Of a DNA stretch of 64,000 nt, positions 8,237 to 17,846 are shown one piece after another. The translations under genes and the position numbers were made by a program. The stretch spans positions 1 to 64,000 of the forward strand of contig NZ_JAHLQG010000027.1 in NCBI RefSeq assembly GCF_018919065.1. The letters run 5' to 3'. The stretch's first letter is position 1; each line of letters opens with the position of its first letter. This DNA is from Blautia sp. MSJ-9. GTDB taxonomy: Bacteria > Bacillota > Clostridia > Lachnospirales > Lachnospiraceae. The notes under the pieces were generated by a model. It had not been told where the DNA came from. It made no database searches and worked only from the letters and a program-made list of their open reading frames with translations.

Positions 8237-8950
8237 CTATAACTGTTCTTTTAGTTGTTTCAGAATTCTTTTTTCCATTCTGGAAACTTGGACCTGTGAA
8301 ATTCCCAGTTCTGCTGCTATCTCCGTCTGCGTCATATCTTTGAAATATCTCATGTAAATTAGTTGTCGTTCCTTTACCTTCAGTTTCTGTAAAATCTCAT
8401 CCAGAAAAATCCGGTTCAATGCCAGATCCTGTCCATTTTCTTTTTCCTGAAGCCTGTCCATCAATGAAATATCATTTCCGTCGCCCTGATAGATAATCTT
8501 ATGTAATGACTCTACTTCAGCTCCGGATTCCAGCGATATCAGTGCTTCCTCCACAGAAAGCTCCGCAGCTGCCGCAATTTCTTCCAGCACAGGCTCACGT
8601 CCCAGTTCTTTCTCCAGCTTCTCCCTTGCCGAATAAATCCTGACACAGTTTTCCTTCAGACTTCTGCTTACTTTCAGTATTCCGTCATCCCTCAGATAAC
8701 GCCTTATCTCTCCTAGGATCATAGGAACTGCATAGGTTGAAAATCTCACATCATAAGATCTGTCAAAATGATCTATTGCCTTAAGTAGTCCAATACTCCC
8801 GATCTGCACCAGATCCTCCATCTCTACTCCACGTCCCAGAAATCTCTTTGCCACACTATACACAAGCCCTGCATTTTCCTCAAATATTGTATCTCTTGCC
8901 TCTTTATCTCCCTGTTGCGATTTTATGATCAGAGCAAGAGTATGATCCAT
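8237..8950 (-). CDS. sigF: RNA polymerase sporulation sigma factor SigF
   Basis: A 237-residue sigma-70-family factor. Region 2 is visible (NAGLVYSVAKRF, EDLVQIGSIGLLKAIDHFD, FSTYAVPMILGEIRR), and region 4 reads MTQTEIAAELGISQVQVSRMEKRILKQL at the C-terminus. Its place after spoIIAA-spoIIAB identifies it as the forespore factor sigma-F rather than sigma-G. It starts 2 bp after the spoIIAB stop. SpoIIAB holds it inactive until asymmetric division. Confidence 0.95.
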   Translation of the reverse strand: MDHTLALIIKSQQGDKEARDTIFEENAGLVYSVAKRFLGRGVEMEDLVQIGSIGLLKAIDHFDRSYDVRFSTYAVPMILGEIRRYLRDDGILKVSRSLKENCVRIYSAREKLEKELGREPVLEEIAAAAELSVEEALISLESGAEVESLHKIIYQGDGNDISLMDRLQEKENGQDLALNRIFLDEILQKLKVKERQLIYMRYFKDMTQTEIAAELGISQVQVSRMEKRILKQLKEQL

Positions 8951-8952
8951 TC

Positions 8953-9381
8953 CTACCTCCTGATTGTTTTCTTCATATGAACTATGGTTCCTTTTCCGAC
9001 CTGTGACTCTACGGTCACTTCATCCATAAATGCTTCCATAAACGTAAATCCCATTCCTGAGCGGTCTTTCTCCGGCTTGGTTGTAAAAAGAGGTTCCATA
9101 GCTTTCGGGATATCACTGATTCCAACTCCCTGATCAATTACATCCACCCAGAGTGTTTCTTCCTGCATTCTGCAACAAACCTCTATTTTTTGTACGGTTC
9201 CCTCATAAGCATGGATAATACAGTTTGTTACCGCCTCAGATACCGCTGTTTTTAAATCTGCCACTTCTTCCAGTGTAGGATTCATCTGCGTACAAAAAGC
9301 TGCAACTGTAACCCTCGCAAGCCCTTCATTCTCAGGGCGGCTGTCAAATACCAGCTTCATTTCATTGGTGTTTTGCTTCAT
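8953..9381 (-). CDS. spoIIAB: Anti-sigma F factor SpoIIAB
   Basis: A 142-residue GHKL-type serine kinase that binds sigma-F and phosphorylates SpoIIAA. The N box (LKTAVSEAVTNCIIHAY) and G1 box (VIDQGVGI) are present, as is the GMGFTFMEAFMD segment. ATG at 9381 is preferred because a GGAGGGGG ribosome site lies just before it; an upstream in-frame start would add 14 residues that encode that site. The gene starts 17 bp after spoIIAA. Confidence 0.95.
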   Translation of the reverse strand: MKQNTNEMKLVFDSRPENEGLARVTVAAFCTQMNPTLEEVADLKTAVSEAVTNCIIHAYEGTVQKIEVCCRMQEETLWVDVIDQGVGISDIPKAMEPLFTTKPEKDRSGMGFTFMEAFMDEVTVESQVGKGTIVHMKKTIRR

Positions 9382-9397
9382 ATTCCCTCCCCCTTCC

Positions 9398-9712
9398 TCA
9401 AACTTTCCCACATATCTCAACAAATTTGTATACTCCGGACAAATGTAGCAGTTTCTCTATGTATGAACTTACTCCTGTTGCCTGTATACAGTCGCCGCGC
9501 ATTCCCATTGCCCGATATCGTCCCATGATCAGTCCAATTCCCGAACTGTCCATAAACGCAGTCCCCGAAAAATCAAACGTAATTGTCCGAATATATTTCT
9601 TTCGGATAATCTCATCAGAATCTCTCCGTATTTCGTCTGTCACCATATGATCTACTTCCTTTGGAAGGTGAATGATCAGACAATTTCCCTGTATTTCAAA
9701 TCTGTTCTCCAT
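9398..9712 (-). CDS. spoIIAA: Anti-sigma F factor antagonist SpoIIAA
   Basis: A 104-residue STAS-domain protein, first gene of the spoIIA operon. The phosphorylated serine lies in the conserved MDSSGIGL motif (residues about 55-62). When dephosphorylated by SpoIIE it binds SpoIIAB and frees sigma-F. ATG at 9712, preceded by AAAGGAGGAG, is chosen over an in-frame start 20 codons upstream. Confidence 0.95.
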   Translation of the reverse strand: MENRFEIQGNCLIIHLPKEVDHMVTDEIRRDSDEIIRKKYIRTITFDFSGTAFMDSSGIGLIMGRYRAMGMRGDCIQATGVSSYIEKLLHLSGVYKFVEICGKV

Positions 9713-9748
9713 AAAACTCCTCCTTTTCACTGATTTTTTGTAAGAAAA

Positions 9749-9778
9749 AAGAGACACATGAATTTCATGCATCTCTTT
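9749..9778 (-). terminator. Hairpin with T-run upstream of spoIIAA
   Basis: An inverted repeat (6 bp, a 2-nt mismatch, then 4-6 bp) is followed on the minus strand by TTTTTTCTT. It could end the folC-TPR transcript. Only about 36 bp separate it from the spoIIAA start, so it could instead lie in the spoIIA leader. I could not place a clear sigma-H promoter. Confidence 0.5.
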
Positions 9779-9839
9779 TGTATCTTCATTATTAATATTC
9801 TCTTTTCATGAAACAAACATCCCAGTCTTAATCTGTCCA

Positions 9840-10005
9840 CTAGAGCATGTTTGAAAAAGGCTTTCTGCAAGATGTGCGTCACAATTTGTAGGAGATTTTG
9901 TTCGGATGAGGGCGTCGTAGCGGGCTACGACAACCGAATTCGTACAAAATATACCGCAAAGTGAGGCGTGCAGACTGCGGGAATGCTTTTTCAAACACTC
10001 TCTAG
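9840..10005. repeat. 165-bp palindromic element, copy 1
   Basis: Terminal inverted repeats of about 20 bp (9840-9859 and 9986-10005, core TGTTTGAAAAA) bound an element with an internal hairpin (GTCGTAG-CGGG-CTACGAC). A near-identical copy lies at 38053-38215 and one end occurs at 41020-41040. No transposase is encoded, so it is MITE-like or a structured interspersed repeat. Its terminus supplies the TAG stop codon of the TPR gene. Confidence 0.85.
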
Positions 10006-11402
10006 TACTCTGAATCATCATAGGAATTATCATCGCTATAACCACCATCATAATCCCCATTGTCATAAGATCCATTATCATAGGAACTATCGTCATAACC
10101 TGAGGTATCATAAGAACTGTCATCATAACTTCCGTCATCTCCGGAATCTGAATACACATCGCCTGCAACATCTGCATTGTCTCCGTTATCCGTGCCACCT
10201 GTACTATCCGTTCCATCAGATGACGCATCTGACGATGTGCTGTCTGTTGTTCCCTCAATTCCCGTTGTTCCTGTGCTGTTACAGATCGTATTATAAATTC
10301 CTTTAAGGTCTGCAGACAGTAAATCCGCATACACATTCTGAATCTTAAGTGCAGCTTCATCCATATTCTGCTGCTGAAATGCCGCATATGCTTCCAAAAG
10401 TGCCTCGTAGCTGCTGCTTTTCTTCTTCTCTTCTTCGATCTGTTTGGAAGCAGCCTCAACCGTATCTCCGGATTCCTGCGCCTGACTCTGTGCTTTTGTC
10501 AGCTCTGCGCCCTGGCTGGATACTGCATCACTGTACTTCACAATCTGTTGATTTGCTTCTCTGTAAATTCCCTGTCGTATCGCAGGAACAGCCAGCAGAT
10601 AAAACGCCAGTAAGCCTGCAGCAAATCCGGCAACCAGTGTAAAGAACAATGAAACCCTTGACTTCTCCTTATATGGAGCCGTCGGGATCACCATGTCTTT
10701 GCTGATACTTCCAATATCCTTTTCCTCGGAATTTTTATTTCCAAAGCGACTCTTTTTCTGACGGTCCAGACGAGTCGATACTCCGGTCTGCTCATCAATC
10801 TCACTTAAAAAGCGCAAAGTTGTTGTATTGGTCTTATCAATCTTTGCTGCTCTTCGAAGAGTTCTTCGAGCCTTATTGTACTCTCCCTCTTTCATCTGAA
10901 CCAGAGCAAGTAAATGGTAGCCCTTGATCAGCTTCGGATTCTGAGTCAGAATCTTCTTCAGTCTGATCGCTGCCATATCTTCATGACCCTCTCTGCAGAG
11001 ATTCAGCGCATCATTATACTTTCTGATCGTCTCGTTAATTGCCTCAAGTTTATTGGAATTTGCCTGAAGTTTATTGATATATTCCGACGCCAGGTTTCTG
11101 GACGGCTGCAGATTCTTGCTGATCACCCATTCACTGAGCGCCGCCACAACCTCACCGGTTTCAAAATACACCAGACCCAGAAGATTTCTTGCCTGAATAT
11201 TATGCTTATTATACATAAGACTCTGTTTCAGACAATTGATCGCACCTGACAGGTCACGGACACTGGCTTTCTCCAGCCCCTGGTTGTAATACTGTCTGGA
11301 AAGATAATCCACTTTCTTCTGTATCAGCACATTACATCCACATTTCGGGCAGTAGTCCAGATCCTTGTCCACCAGGAACGCACCACAATTCATACAATTC
11401 AT
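10002..11402 (-). CDS. Zinc-ribbon TPR membrane protein with acidic Tyr-rich tail
   Basis: A 466-residue protein not assigned to a named family. From the N-terminus it has a zinc ribbon (CxxC at residues 3-6 and 18-21), tetratricopeptide-type helical repeats (about 35-215), one membrane segment (about 250-274), a coiled coil (about 295-330), a short helical domain, and a tail from about residue 377 of Ser/Thr/Gly/Asp changing to repeats of the type SYDDSSYD. The zinc ribbon and TPR would be cytoplasmic and the tail exported. It lies 10 bp after a small gene, downstream of folC. The stop codon coincides with the end of a 165-bp repeat, so the original C-terminus may have been altered by insertion. 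It is likely an envelope-associated scaffold. Confidence 0.8.
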   Translation of the reverse strand: MNCMNCGAFLVDKDLDYCPKCGCNVLIQKKVDYLSRQYYNQGLEKASVRDLSGAINCLKQSLMYNKHNIQARNLLGLVYFETGEVVAALSEWVISKNLQPSRNLASEYINKLQANSNKLEAINETIRKYNDALNLCREGHEDMAAIRLKKILTQNPKLIKGYHLLALVQMKEGEYNKARRTLRRAAKIDKTNTTTLRFLSEIDEQTGVSTRLDRQKKSRFGNKNSEEKDIGSISKDMVIPTAPYKEKSRVSLFFTLVAGFAAGLLAFYLLAVPAIRQGIYREANQQIVKYSDAVSSQGAELTKAQSQAQESGDTVEAASKQIEEEKKKSSSYEALLEAYAAFQQQNMDEAALKIQNVYADLLSADLKGIYNTICNSTGTTGIEGTTDSTSSDASSDGTDSTGGTDNGDNADVAGDVYSDSGDDGSYDDSSYDTSGYDDSSYDNGSYDNGDYDGGYSDDNSYDDSEY

Positions 11403-11412
11403 GTGTTTCTCC

Positions 11413-11565
11413 TTATTTCACCCGTCTGCCGCTCTTTGCCTCACGGAGAACTTCCTGGAGAACATCCAGGATATCTGTCAGTTCTCTCTCATAAATCGCC
11501 CCTTCCGCATCTGCTACATCCAGACATGGCTCAAATTTCTTCAATTCTTCTTCGTAATCTATCAT
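11413..11565 (-). CDS. Small conserved-looking protein, 50 residues
   Basis: An ORF of 50 codons beginning MIDYEEELKKFEP and ending in AKSGRRVK. It is acidic and helix-prone, with no membrane segment. Its ATG overlaps the folC stop (ATGA) and it ends 10 bp before the TPR gene, so it fits exactly between two genes of one transcript. That spacing is the main evidence that it is real. I do not recognise a family; it may be a small partner of the TPR protein. Confidence 0.65.
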   Translation of the reverse strand: MIDYEEELKKFEPCLDVADAEGAIYERELTDILDVLQEVLREAKSGRRVK

Positions 11566-12860
11566 TTCTTATTTCTCCTGATCACATCTTTAATCTCACC
11601 AACAAGATACAGTGAACCCACACAGAAGAGCATACCGTCATCCCCCTTTGCTTCCAGAGCTCTGGCAAATGCCTGTTCAATATCCTCAACTGCTTCCACA
11701 GATTTTGCACCTGCTTCTGTAAAAAGCTTCGCAAATCTCTCCGCAGGAACTTCACGATATCCGCCTACTGAAGTTACAACCACATGGCGGAATGTGATCC
11801 TGCTGCAGATCGTATGTATCATATCTGTAAAATCTTTGTCATCCACTGCTGAGAAAAGCAGAGTCAGCGGACATTCTTTCTGGAAATGCTCTGCTGTCTC
11901 CACAAACTTCTCTACCCCATCCTCATTATGCGCACCATCCACGATCACGCCAGGAAGTACAGTCTCCATTCTTCCCTGCCAGCGTGTTCTCTCAATTCCC
12001 TCATGGATCTTATCCATAGATACCGGGATTACATTCTGCAGAATCTCGATGGTCTTTAATGCAAGTGCACTGTTCATCACCTGATATTTTGCAATAAACG
12101 GAATAGAAAAAACTGTATCCCCATAATAATCATTATGGAATGAAAAATCAATGCCTGCAGAAGTATTTCTGATAATTTCCGTATCTTCTCTCTTTACTTC
12201 ATAAGCCGGACTTCCCAGTTCTTTTGCCTTTGCGCTAATCACGGCTGCCGCATCCGGATCATTTCCATCATAGATCACCGGCACGCCAGGTACGATAATT
12301 CCCGCTTTCTCTCCTGCGATCTTCGCCACAGTATCACCCAGATACTGCATATGATCCAGACTGATAGAAGTAATGACACATGCCACCGGATTCTCTACTG
12401 CTGTAGTCGCATCCATTCTGCCGCCCAGTCCTGTTTCCAGAGTCACATAATCCACACCTGCCTCTGCAAAGATCACCATTCCCATCAGGAACAGCATTTC
12501 AAAGTAAGTCGGATGATAACTTCCCTCTGCAACCAGTTCATCAGAAAGTGCTTTTACTTTCTCGAAAGCTTTCAGGAATGTATCATTGTCAATATTTACC
12601 TCATTGATCTGAAATCTCTCATTGATCTCAACCAGATGAGGAGAAGTAAACAGTCCGCAGGAATATCCTGCTTCACGCAGAATGGAAGTCAGGAATGCAC
12701 ATGTGCTGCCTTTTCCATTCGTACCTGCTACATGGATCACCTTAAATTTATCCTGAGGATTGCCAAGTCTCCTTAAGCATTCCTTTGTGTGATCCAAACT
12801 GTTCTTCTTTGTAAATTTCGGAGTTTCATCAATATAAGCAACTGCTTCTTCGTAATTCAT
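11562..12860 (-). CDS. folC: Bifunctional folylpolyglutamate / dihydrofolate synthase
   Basis: A 432-residue Mur-ligase-fold enzyme that adds glutamate to folates using ATP. Visible motifs are the P-loop HVAGTNGKGSTCAFL (residues about 45), GLFTSPHLVEINERF, the substrate loop TLETGLGGRMDATTA, ISLDHMQYLG, and VDGAHNEDG in the C-terminal domain. ATG at 12860 is preferred over an upstream in-frame GTG. It is the first gene of folC, small ORF, TPR gene. Confidence 0.93.
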   Translation of the reverse strand: MNYEEAVAYIDETPKFTKKNSLDHTKECLRRLGNPQDKFKVIHVAGTNGKGSTCAFLTSILREAGYSCGLFTSPHLVEINERFQINEVNIDNDTFLKAFEKVKALSDELVAEGSYHPTYFEMLFLMGMVIFAEAGVDYVTLETGLGGRMDATTAVENPVACVITSISLDHMQYLGDTVAKIAGEKAGIIVPGVPVIYDGNDPDAAAVISAKAKELGSPAYEVKREDTEIIRNTSAGIDFSFHNDYYGDTVFSIPFIAKYQVMNSALALKTIEILQNVIPVSMDKIHEGIERTRWQGRMETVLPGVIVDGAHNEDGVEKFVETAEHFQKECPLTLLFSAVDDKDFTDMIHTICSRITFRHVVVTSVGGYREVPAERFAKLFTEAGAKSVEAVEDIEQAFARALEAKGDDGMLFCVGSLYLVGEIKDVIRRNKK

Positions 12861-12867
12861 AAAAAAT

Positions 12868-12999
12868 TCCACCACTTATCTATAATGTATTTGAGATATC
12901 CAAGATTGCAAAACTGTTTTAACAACGGAGCAATCCGTAGATATCGGGGTAACCCCCGCAACTTTTCTAGTTACTCTAACATTATATAATAGTGGTGGA
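12868..12999. repeat. 132-bp segment with 21-bp terminal inverted repeats
   Basis: 12868-12888 and 12979-12999 are inverted copies differing at only about two positions. The segment fills the gap between folC and the upstream LtaS-like gene. It may be a small MITE or a regulatory fold in the folC leader. Confidence 0.6.
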
Positions 13000-13053
13000 A
13001 GATGTCCAGTACCAATCGTAATATTTTATCCGACAAAATCTGGAGACGAATAT

Positions 13054-15078
13054 TTATTCCGCATCCGTACTTTCACTTAATTTCCATTTATTACTTGAAT
13101 AAAGTGCATAACAGGAACGGTCATAACTCTTGCTCAACGGTTTCCTGGTCGAACTGTTACTTCTCTGAATTACCGCCAGCCTGTCGAAATCATTCAGTTC
13201 CGTACCTGTGATCATCAGTGTGGTCGGATTGATATAAACCGTATCATACCATTCTCCATTCAGCTTCACTTCACTGGACGGCGTAAATTCCGTTCCCTTA
13301 ATGTAGTATGTATGATCCGCCTCTGAGATGCACTGAATAGAATCCAGAGTCACATCATAGATTCCCATCCGCATTCTGGTACGCAGATAAGGGCTTTCGC
13401 CGCCATAAGAATAACGCTCTCCGTAAAGCAGGTCATACTGTAAAGTTTCCAGATCCACCTGATAATTCTTGGTGTTTCTTCTTGCCTGATGATAACGGAA
13501 AATCGTTCCCTCATGAATACCTACACGATCCATAACCTCTGCTGCCATCTGATATGCTGCAAGATTCTCATCCTTCTTCTGAAGTCCAAAATTATCCCAC
13601 ATCACATACTCTGTCTGGAACAGATATTTGTTATCCAGATCCTCAACGGTCAGTCCCATAGTCGGCAGATGATCACCATACATAACCAGAACCACATCCT
13701 CAGGATAATCTGCCAGCTTGTCTGTCAGCTCTTTGACGAAATTATCCATCTCATGGATCTCATTTACATAGTATTCCCACTTGTTATTCTCTTCCTCTGT
13801 AGGTGCACCGGAAACCGTGATCTCCGGATCCTCCAGAATCTGCTCATCCGGATATGCTCCATGTCCCTGCACGGAAATCGTATACACATAGTCCGGTCCT
13901 TCTGTAGAATCCAGACACTTCAGAATTTCATCTGTCAGAACTTCATCCTTCACCCAGCCATTTGGATTTTTCTCATCTTCTCTTGCCATATACTCTTCTG
14001 AAGTAAAGGTGTCAAATCCGAGGTTCGGGAAAATCGATCTTCTTCCATAGAAATTCGCCTCATTGTTATGAACTGCATGAGTGGTATAACCCAGATTCTT
14101 CAGTACATAAGGAGCACTCTCACAGGTAGTTTCTTTCAGGATACTCTTATACGGATATTCACCCGGTCCAAAATAGTGCATGCTCATTCCGGTGATAGAT
14201 TCAAACTCCGTATTTGCAGTTCCCGCACCGACAGACGGAACTTTATAATATCCGGAAGAATATTCTTTCATCAGCTTACGGAATGTCGGAATCGGGTCTT
14301 CAGAAATATTCAGATAATTTACCAATGTAGGATCAAAAAATGATTCCAACTGTAAAAACAGAATATTCGGGCGCTTTTCTTCCTGTGTCTCCGGGAGATT
14401 CTTTTCCGTCTTCTCAATCCTCTGGATTTCCTTCTCAGAGTAATCCCTCGGACAGCTGATACCTGTGTTAAAAATTGTAGTTGCGAGACAATAAGGATAA
14501 CCATAATCCTCATATGCAAAAGCAATATTTCCAAAGTAATTGGAAAGTACCCTCTTCTCCAGTGCCAGCTGTGTGCTTCCTGCAAAAAGAGCAACTGCCA
14601 GCAGGATCAGAGGAATATTATAACGATACTTAATCTTATTCTTATACTTCGGTCCCTTGATCAAAAGGATCAGAAGTAAAATAACCAAAATTCCAAACAG
14701 GATGCAGACTGCCACAACACCTGCAGCAGGCAGGTATTTGTTGGCAATCTTCATTGCATCTGTGATCAGATGCAGATCCGGTCCGGTAAAAGGTGTAACA
14801 CGGTTCAGCAGGAGAACACCGTTAATAATGGCCAGTATCAGCCAGAACAGCGTAACCAGTACTCTCCAGAATACTCTCCTGTGAAACAGATAAACAATCA
14901 GTGACGAGGTAAAAATGAATGCTGTATTATATGCAAAAACCAATGGTTTCTGTGTCATATAATTCCATGCTTCTATAAACGAGTGACGGCAGATTGCCTC
15001 CATAACAAAATATCCCGCTGCGCTGGCAAGTACATGGAGTAAAAGGGAGATTTTGTTACAAATCTTGTACAATTTCAT
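13054..15078 (-). CDS. LTA synthase family sulfatase-fold membrane protein
   Basis: A 674-residue LtaS-like phosphoglycerol transferase. Five membrane segments occupy residues about 10-175, followed by an extracellular alkaline-phosphatase/sulfatase domain. Metal and nucleophile sites are readable: Glu245 in LQLESFFD, Thr287 in GAGTANTEFE (the Thr300 equivalent of S. aureus LtaS), and MYGDHLPTMG, with HNNEANFYGR nearby. Such enzymes transfer glycerol phosphate from phosphatidylglycerol to lipoteichoic acid or to other envelope glycans. Which polymer is modified cannot be read from the sequence. It follows valS by 12 bp, so it probably also reads from the valS promoter. Confidence 0.88.
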   Translation of the reverse strand: MKLYKICNKISLLLHVLASAAGYFVMEAICRHSFIEAWNYMTQKPLVFAYNTAFIFTSSLIVYLFHRRVFWRVLVTLFWLILAIINGVLLLNRVTPFTGPDLHLITDAMKIANKYLPAAGVVAVCILFGILVILLLILLIKGPKYKNKIKYRYNIPLILLAVALFAGSTQLALEKRVLSNYFGNIAFAYEDYGYPYCLATTIFNTGISCPRDYSEKEIQRIEKTEKNLPETQEEKRPNILFLQLESFFDPTLVNYLNISEDPIPTFRKLMKEYSSGYYKVPSVGAGTANTEFESITGMSMHYFGPGEYPYKSILKETTCESAPYVLKNLGYTTHAVHNNEANFYGRRSIFPNLGFDTFTSEEYMAREDEKNPNGWVKDEVLTDEILKCLDSTEGPDYVYTISVQGHGAYPDEQILEDPEITVSGAPTEEENNKWEYYVNEIHEMDNFVKELTDKLADYPEDVVLVMYGDHLPTMGLTVEDLDNKYLFQTEYVMWDNFGLQKKDENLAAYQMAAEVMDRVGIHEGTIFRYHQARRNTKNYQVDLETLQYDLLYGERYSYGGESPYLRTRMRMGIYDVTLDSIQCISEADHTYYIKGTEFTPSSEVKLNGEWYDTVYINPTTLMITGTELNDFDRLAVIQRSNSSTRKPLSKSYDRSCYALYSSNKWKLSESTDAE

Positions 15079-15090
15079 CTAAACACTCCC

Positions 15091-17745
15091 TTATTTCTTA
15101 AGCTGCTCTAACTGTCCTTTAACCTTATCCATCATTTCTTTGTATTTTGCAAGCTTGTCTTTCTCCGCATCCACCTTGGCAGCAGGTGCCTTGTTTACGA
15201 AGTTCGGATTATTCAGCATACCTTCGCATCTTGCGATCTCTTTTGTGAGACGTTCTGTTTCTTTTGTAAGACGTTCGATTTCTTTATCTTTGTCAATCAG
15301 GTCTTCTAACGGCATGTATACAACTGCATTGGAAACAACTACAGAAACTGCATCATCGCTGATTCCGTTCTTGTCTGTCTGTACCAGGATCTCTTTTGCA
15401 AATGCAAGATTTACAAAGGATTTCTTACTGCTTTCATACATAGCAGCTGTGTCAGCATCTTTTGCTACGATATGCAGACTTGTCTTGCGGTTGTTCGGAA
15501 CATTCATTTCTGTTCTGGTATTACGGATACCTCTTACAACCTCTTTGAAGCCCTCGATTGCTTTCTCAGCATCCGGGAAGTTTCTCTCTTCTCTGTATAC
15601 AGGCCAGTCGGAGATCATAATGGACTCTTCTTCCGGAAGAAGTGTACAGTAGATTTCCTCTGTAATAAATGGCATATATGGATGAAGAAGCTTCAGACCT
15701 TCTGTCAGTGCAGTTCTTAATGTCCAGAGTGCATCGTTTGCAGCCTTCGGATCTTCCTCTGCCTTCCACAGACGAACCTTAGCCATCTCAATATACCAGT
15801 CGCAGAGTTCATCCCACAGGAAGTCATAAACTTTCTGTACTGCAATACCAAGTTCATATTTTTCCATGTTCTCTGTAGCTTCGCGGATCACTGTATTTAA
15901 GTGAGACAGAATCCATTTATCCTCTGCACAGAGATCATTTAAGTTCTCCGGCTCTGTCACTGTCTTGCCTTCCAGGTTCATCATGATGAAACGGGAAGCA
16001 TTCCAGATCTTGTTTGCGAAGTTACGGCTTGCTTCTACCTTTTCCCAGTAGAAACGCATATCATTTCCAGGTGCATTACCTGTCATCAGAGTAAGACGAA
16101 GAGCATCTGCGCCGTATTTATCAATAACTTCCAGAGGATCGATACCGTTTCCAAGAGACTTACTCATCTTACGTCCCTGGGAGTCACGTACCAGACCATG
16201 GATCAGTACATGATGGAACGGAACCTGATCAGTCTGCTCCAGAGCAGAGAATACCATACGGATAACCCAGAAGAAGATAATGTCATATCCTGTAACAAGT
16301 ACATCTGTCGGATAGAAATATTCCAGTTCCGGTGTTTTCTCCGGCCAGCCAAGTGTGGAGAATGGCCATAATGCAGAACTGAACCAGGTATCCAGTGTAT
16401 CCTCATCCTGATGAAGATGTGTGCATCCGCATTTCGGGCATTTCTCAGGCATTTCTCTTGCAACAACTACTTCACCGCACTCATCACAGTAATAAGCCGG
16501 GATTCTGTGTCCCCACCATAACTGTCTGGAAATACACCAGTCGCGGATATTCTCAAGCCAGTGAAGATATGTCTTGTCAAAACGGGACGGAACGAATTTC
16601 AGATCTCCGTCATCCAGAGCTTTGATCGCAGCCTTTGCCATCTCGTCCATCTTTACAAACCACTGTGGTTTGATCATTGGCTCTACCGTTGTACCGCAGC
16701 GGTCATGTGTTCCAACACTGTGATTGTGCGGAACTACTTTTACCAGAAGTCCAAGTGCATCCAGATCAGCGACCATTGCCTTACGTGCTTCGTAACGGTC
16801 CATACCTGCGTATTTTCCGCCAAGCTCGTTGATGGTCGCATCGTCATTCATAATGTTGATCTCTTCCAGATTGTGACGGCGTCCAACCTCAAAGTCGTTA
16901 GGGTCATGAGCAGGTGTGATCTTTACACATCCTGTTCCGAATTCTTTGTCTACATATTCATCGGCGATCACCGGAATCTCTCTGTCTGTGAGAGGAAGCT
17001 TCAGCATCTTGCCGATGAGATCTTTGTAGCGCTCATCTTCCGGATTTACGGCAACAGCAGTATCACCCAGCAGGGTTTCCGGACGTGTAGTTGCAATCTC
17101 TACGAAACGTCCCTCTTCCCCTACGATCGGGTAATTAATGTGCCAGAAAAATCCGTCCTGATCCTCATGCTCAACCTCTGCATCAGAGATGGAAGTCTGG
17201 CATACAGGACACCAGTTGATGATTCTGGAACCTTTGTAGATATAGCCTTTTTCGTATAATTTGATAAATACTTCCTGTACTGCTTTGGAACATCCCTCAT
17301 CCATTGTGAAACGTTCTCTCTCCCAATCTGCGGAAGCCCCCAGTTTCTTTAACTGATTAATGATCTTTCCACCGTACTCCTCTTTCCATGCCCATGCATG
17401 TTTTAAGAATTCCTCACGGCCGATATCGTGTTTGTCGATACCTTCTTTTTTCAGCTTGTCGATAACCTTAACCTCTGTAGCAATTGCTGCATGGTCAGTT
17501 CCCGGCTGCCATAATGCTTCATAGCCCTGCATTCTCTTGAAACGGATCAGGATATCCTGCATAGTTTCATCCAGCGCATGTCCCATGTGAAGCTGACCGG
17601 TTACGTTTGGCGGCGGCATAACAATAGTAAACGGTTTCTTGTCCGGATTTACTTTTGCATGGAAATATCCATTGTCCATCCATTTTGTGTAAAGACGCTC
17701 TTCGATTCCCTTAGGATCGTAAGTTTTTGCAAGTTCTTTGCTCAT
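15091..17745 (-). CDS. valS: Valine--tRNA ligase
   Basis: An 884-residue class I aminoacyl-tRNA synthetase. The HIGH motif reads [15 protein letters not shown] (residues about 44-58) and the KMSKS motif is intact ([14 protein letters not shown]). An editing (CP1) domain includes [15 protein letters not shown]. An anticodon-binding domain and the valyl-specific C-terminal coiled coil ([18 protein letters not shown]...) follow. Its leader holds a T-box, so transcription responds to uncharged tRNA-Val. An LtaS-like gene follows 12 bp later. Confidence 0.97.
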   Translation of the reverse strand: MSKELAKTYDPKGIEERLYTKWMDNGYFHAKVNPDKKPFTIVMPPPNVTGQLHMGHALDETMQDILIRFKRMQGYEALWQPGTDHAAIATEVKVIDKLKKEGIDKHDIGREEFLKHAWAWKEEYGGKIINQLKKLGASADWERERFTMDEGCSKAVQEVFIKLYEKGYIYKGSRIINWCPVCQTSISDAEVEHEDQDGFFWHINYPIVGEEGRFVEIATTRPETLLGDTAVAVNPEDERYKDLIGKMLKLPLTDREIPVIADEYVDKEFGTGCVKITPAHDPNDFEVGRRHNLEEINIMNDDATINELGGKYAGMDRYEARKAMVADLDALGLLVKVVPHNHSVGTHDRCGTTVEPMIKPQWFVKMDEMAKAAIKALDDGDLKFVPSRFDKTYLHWLENIRDWCISRQLWWGHRIPAYYCDECGEVVVAREMPEKCPKCGCTHLHQDEDTLDTWFSSALWPFSTLGWPEKTPELEYFYPTDVLVTGYDIIFFWVIRMVFSALEQTDQVPFHHVLIHGLVRDSQGRKMSKSLGNGIDPLEVIDKYGADALRLTLMTGNAPGNDMRFYWEKVEASRNFANKIWNASRFIMMNLEGKTVTEPENLNDLCAEDKWILSHLNTVIREATENMEKYELGIAVQKVYDFLWDELCDWYIEMAKVRLWKAEEDPKAANDALWTLRTALTEGLKLLHPYMPFITEEIYCTLLPEEESIMISDWPVYREERNFPDAEKAIEGFKEVVRGIRNTRTEMNVPNNRKTSLHIVAKDADTAAMYESSKKSFVNLAFAKEILVQTDKNGISDDAVSVVVSNAVVYMPLEDLIDKDKEIERLTKETERLTKEIARCEGMLNNPNFVNKAPAAKVDAEKDKLAKYKEMMDKVKGQLEQLKK

Positions 17746-17846
17746 AATGTCCTCCTGATATTCTATATCTGTAATAAAAGTATCTGCGGATCACTCCGCT
17801 GTAAAGCAGCCCACGGCTCTATCATTATTAAATAAGCCTGTTCGAT

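Noticed and set aside
9806-10459. 217-codon ORF on the minus strand overlapping the end of the TPR gene
   Set aside because: It is a frame shadow produced by the repetitive Asp/Tyr/Ser codons of the TPR protein tail and reads Met/Arg-rich nonsense.
12868-13000. Tetrahydrofolate riboswitch before folC
   Set aside because: The location is suggestive, but I could not find the conserved THF aptamer core or its three-way junction, only the flanking inverted repeats.
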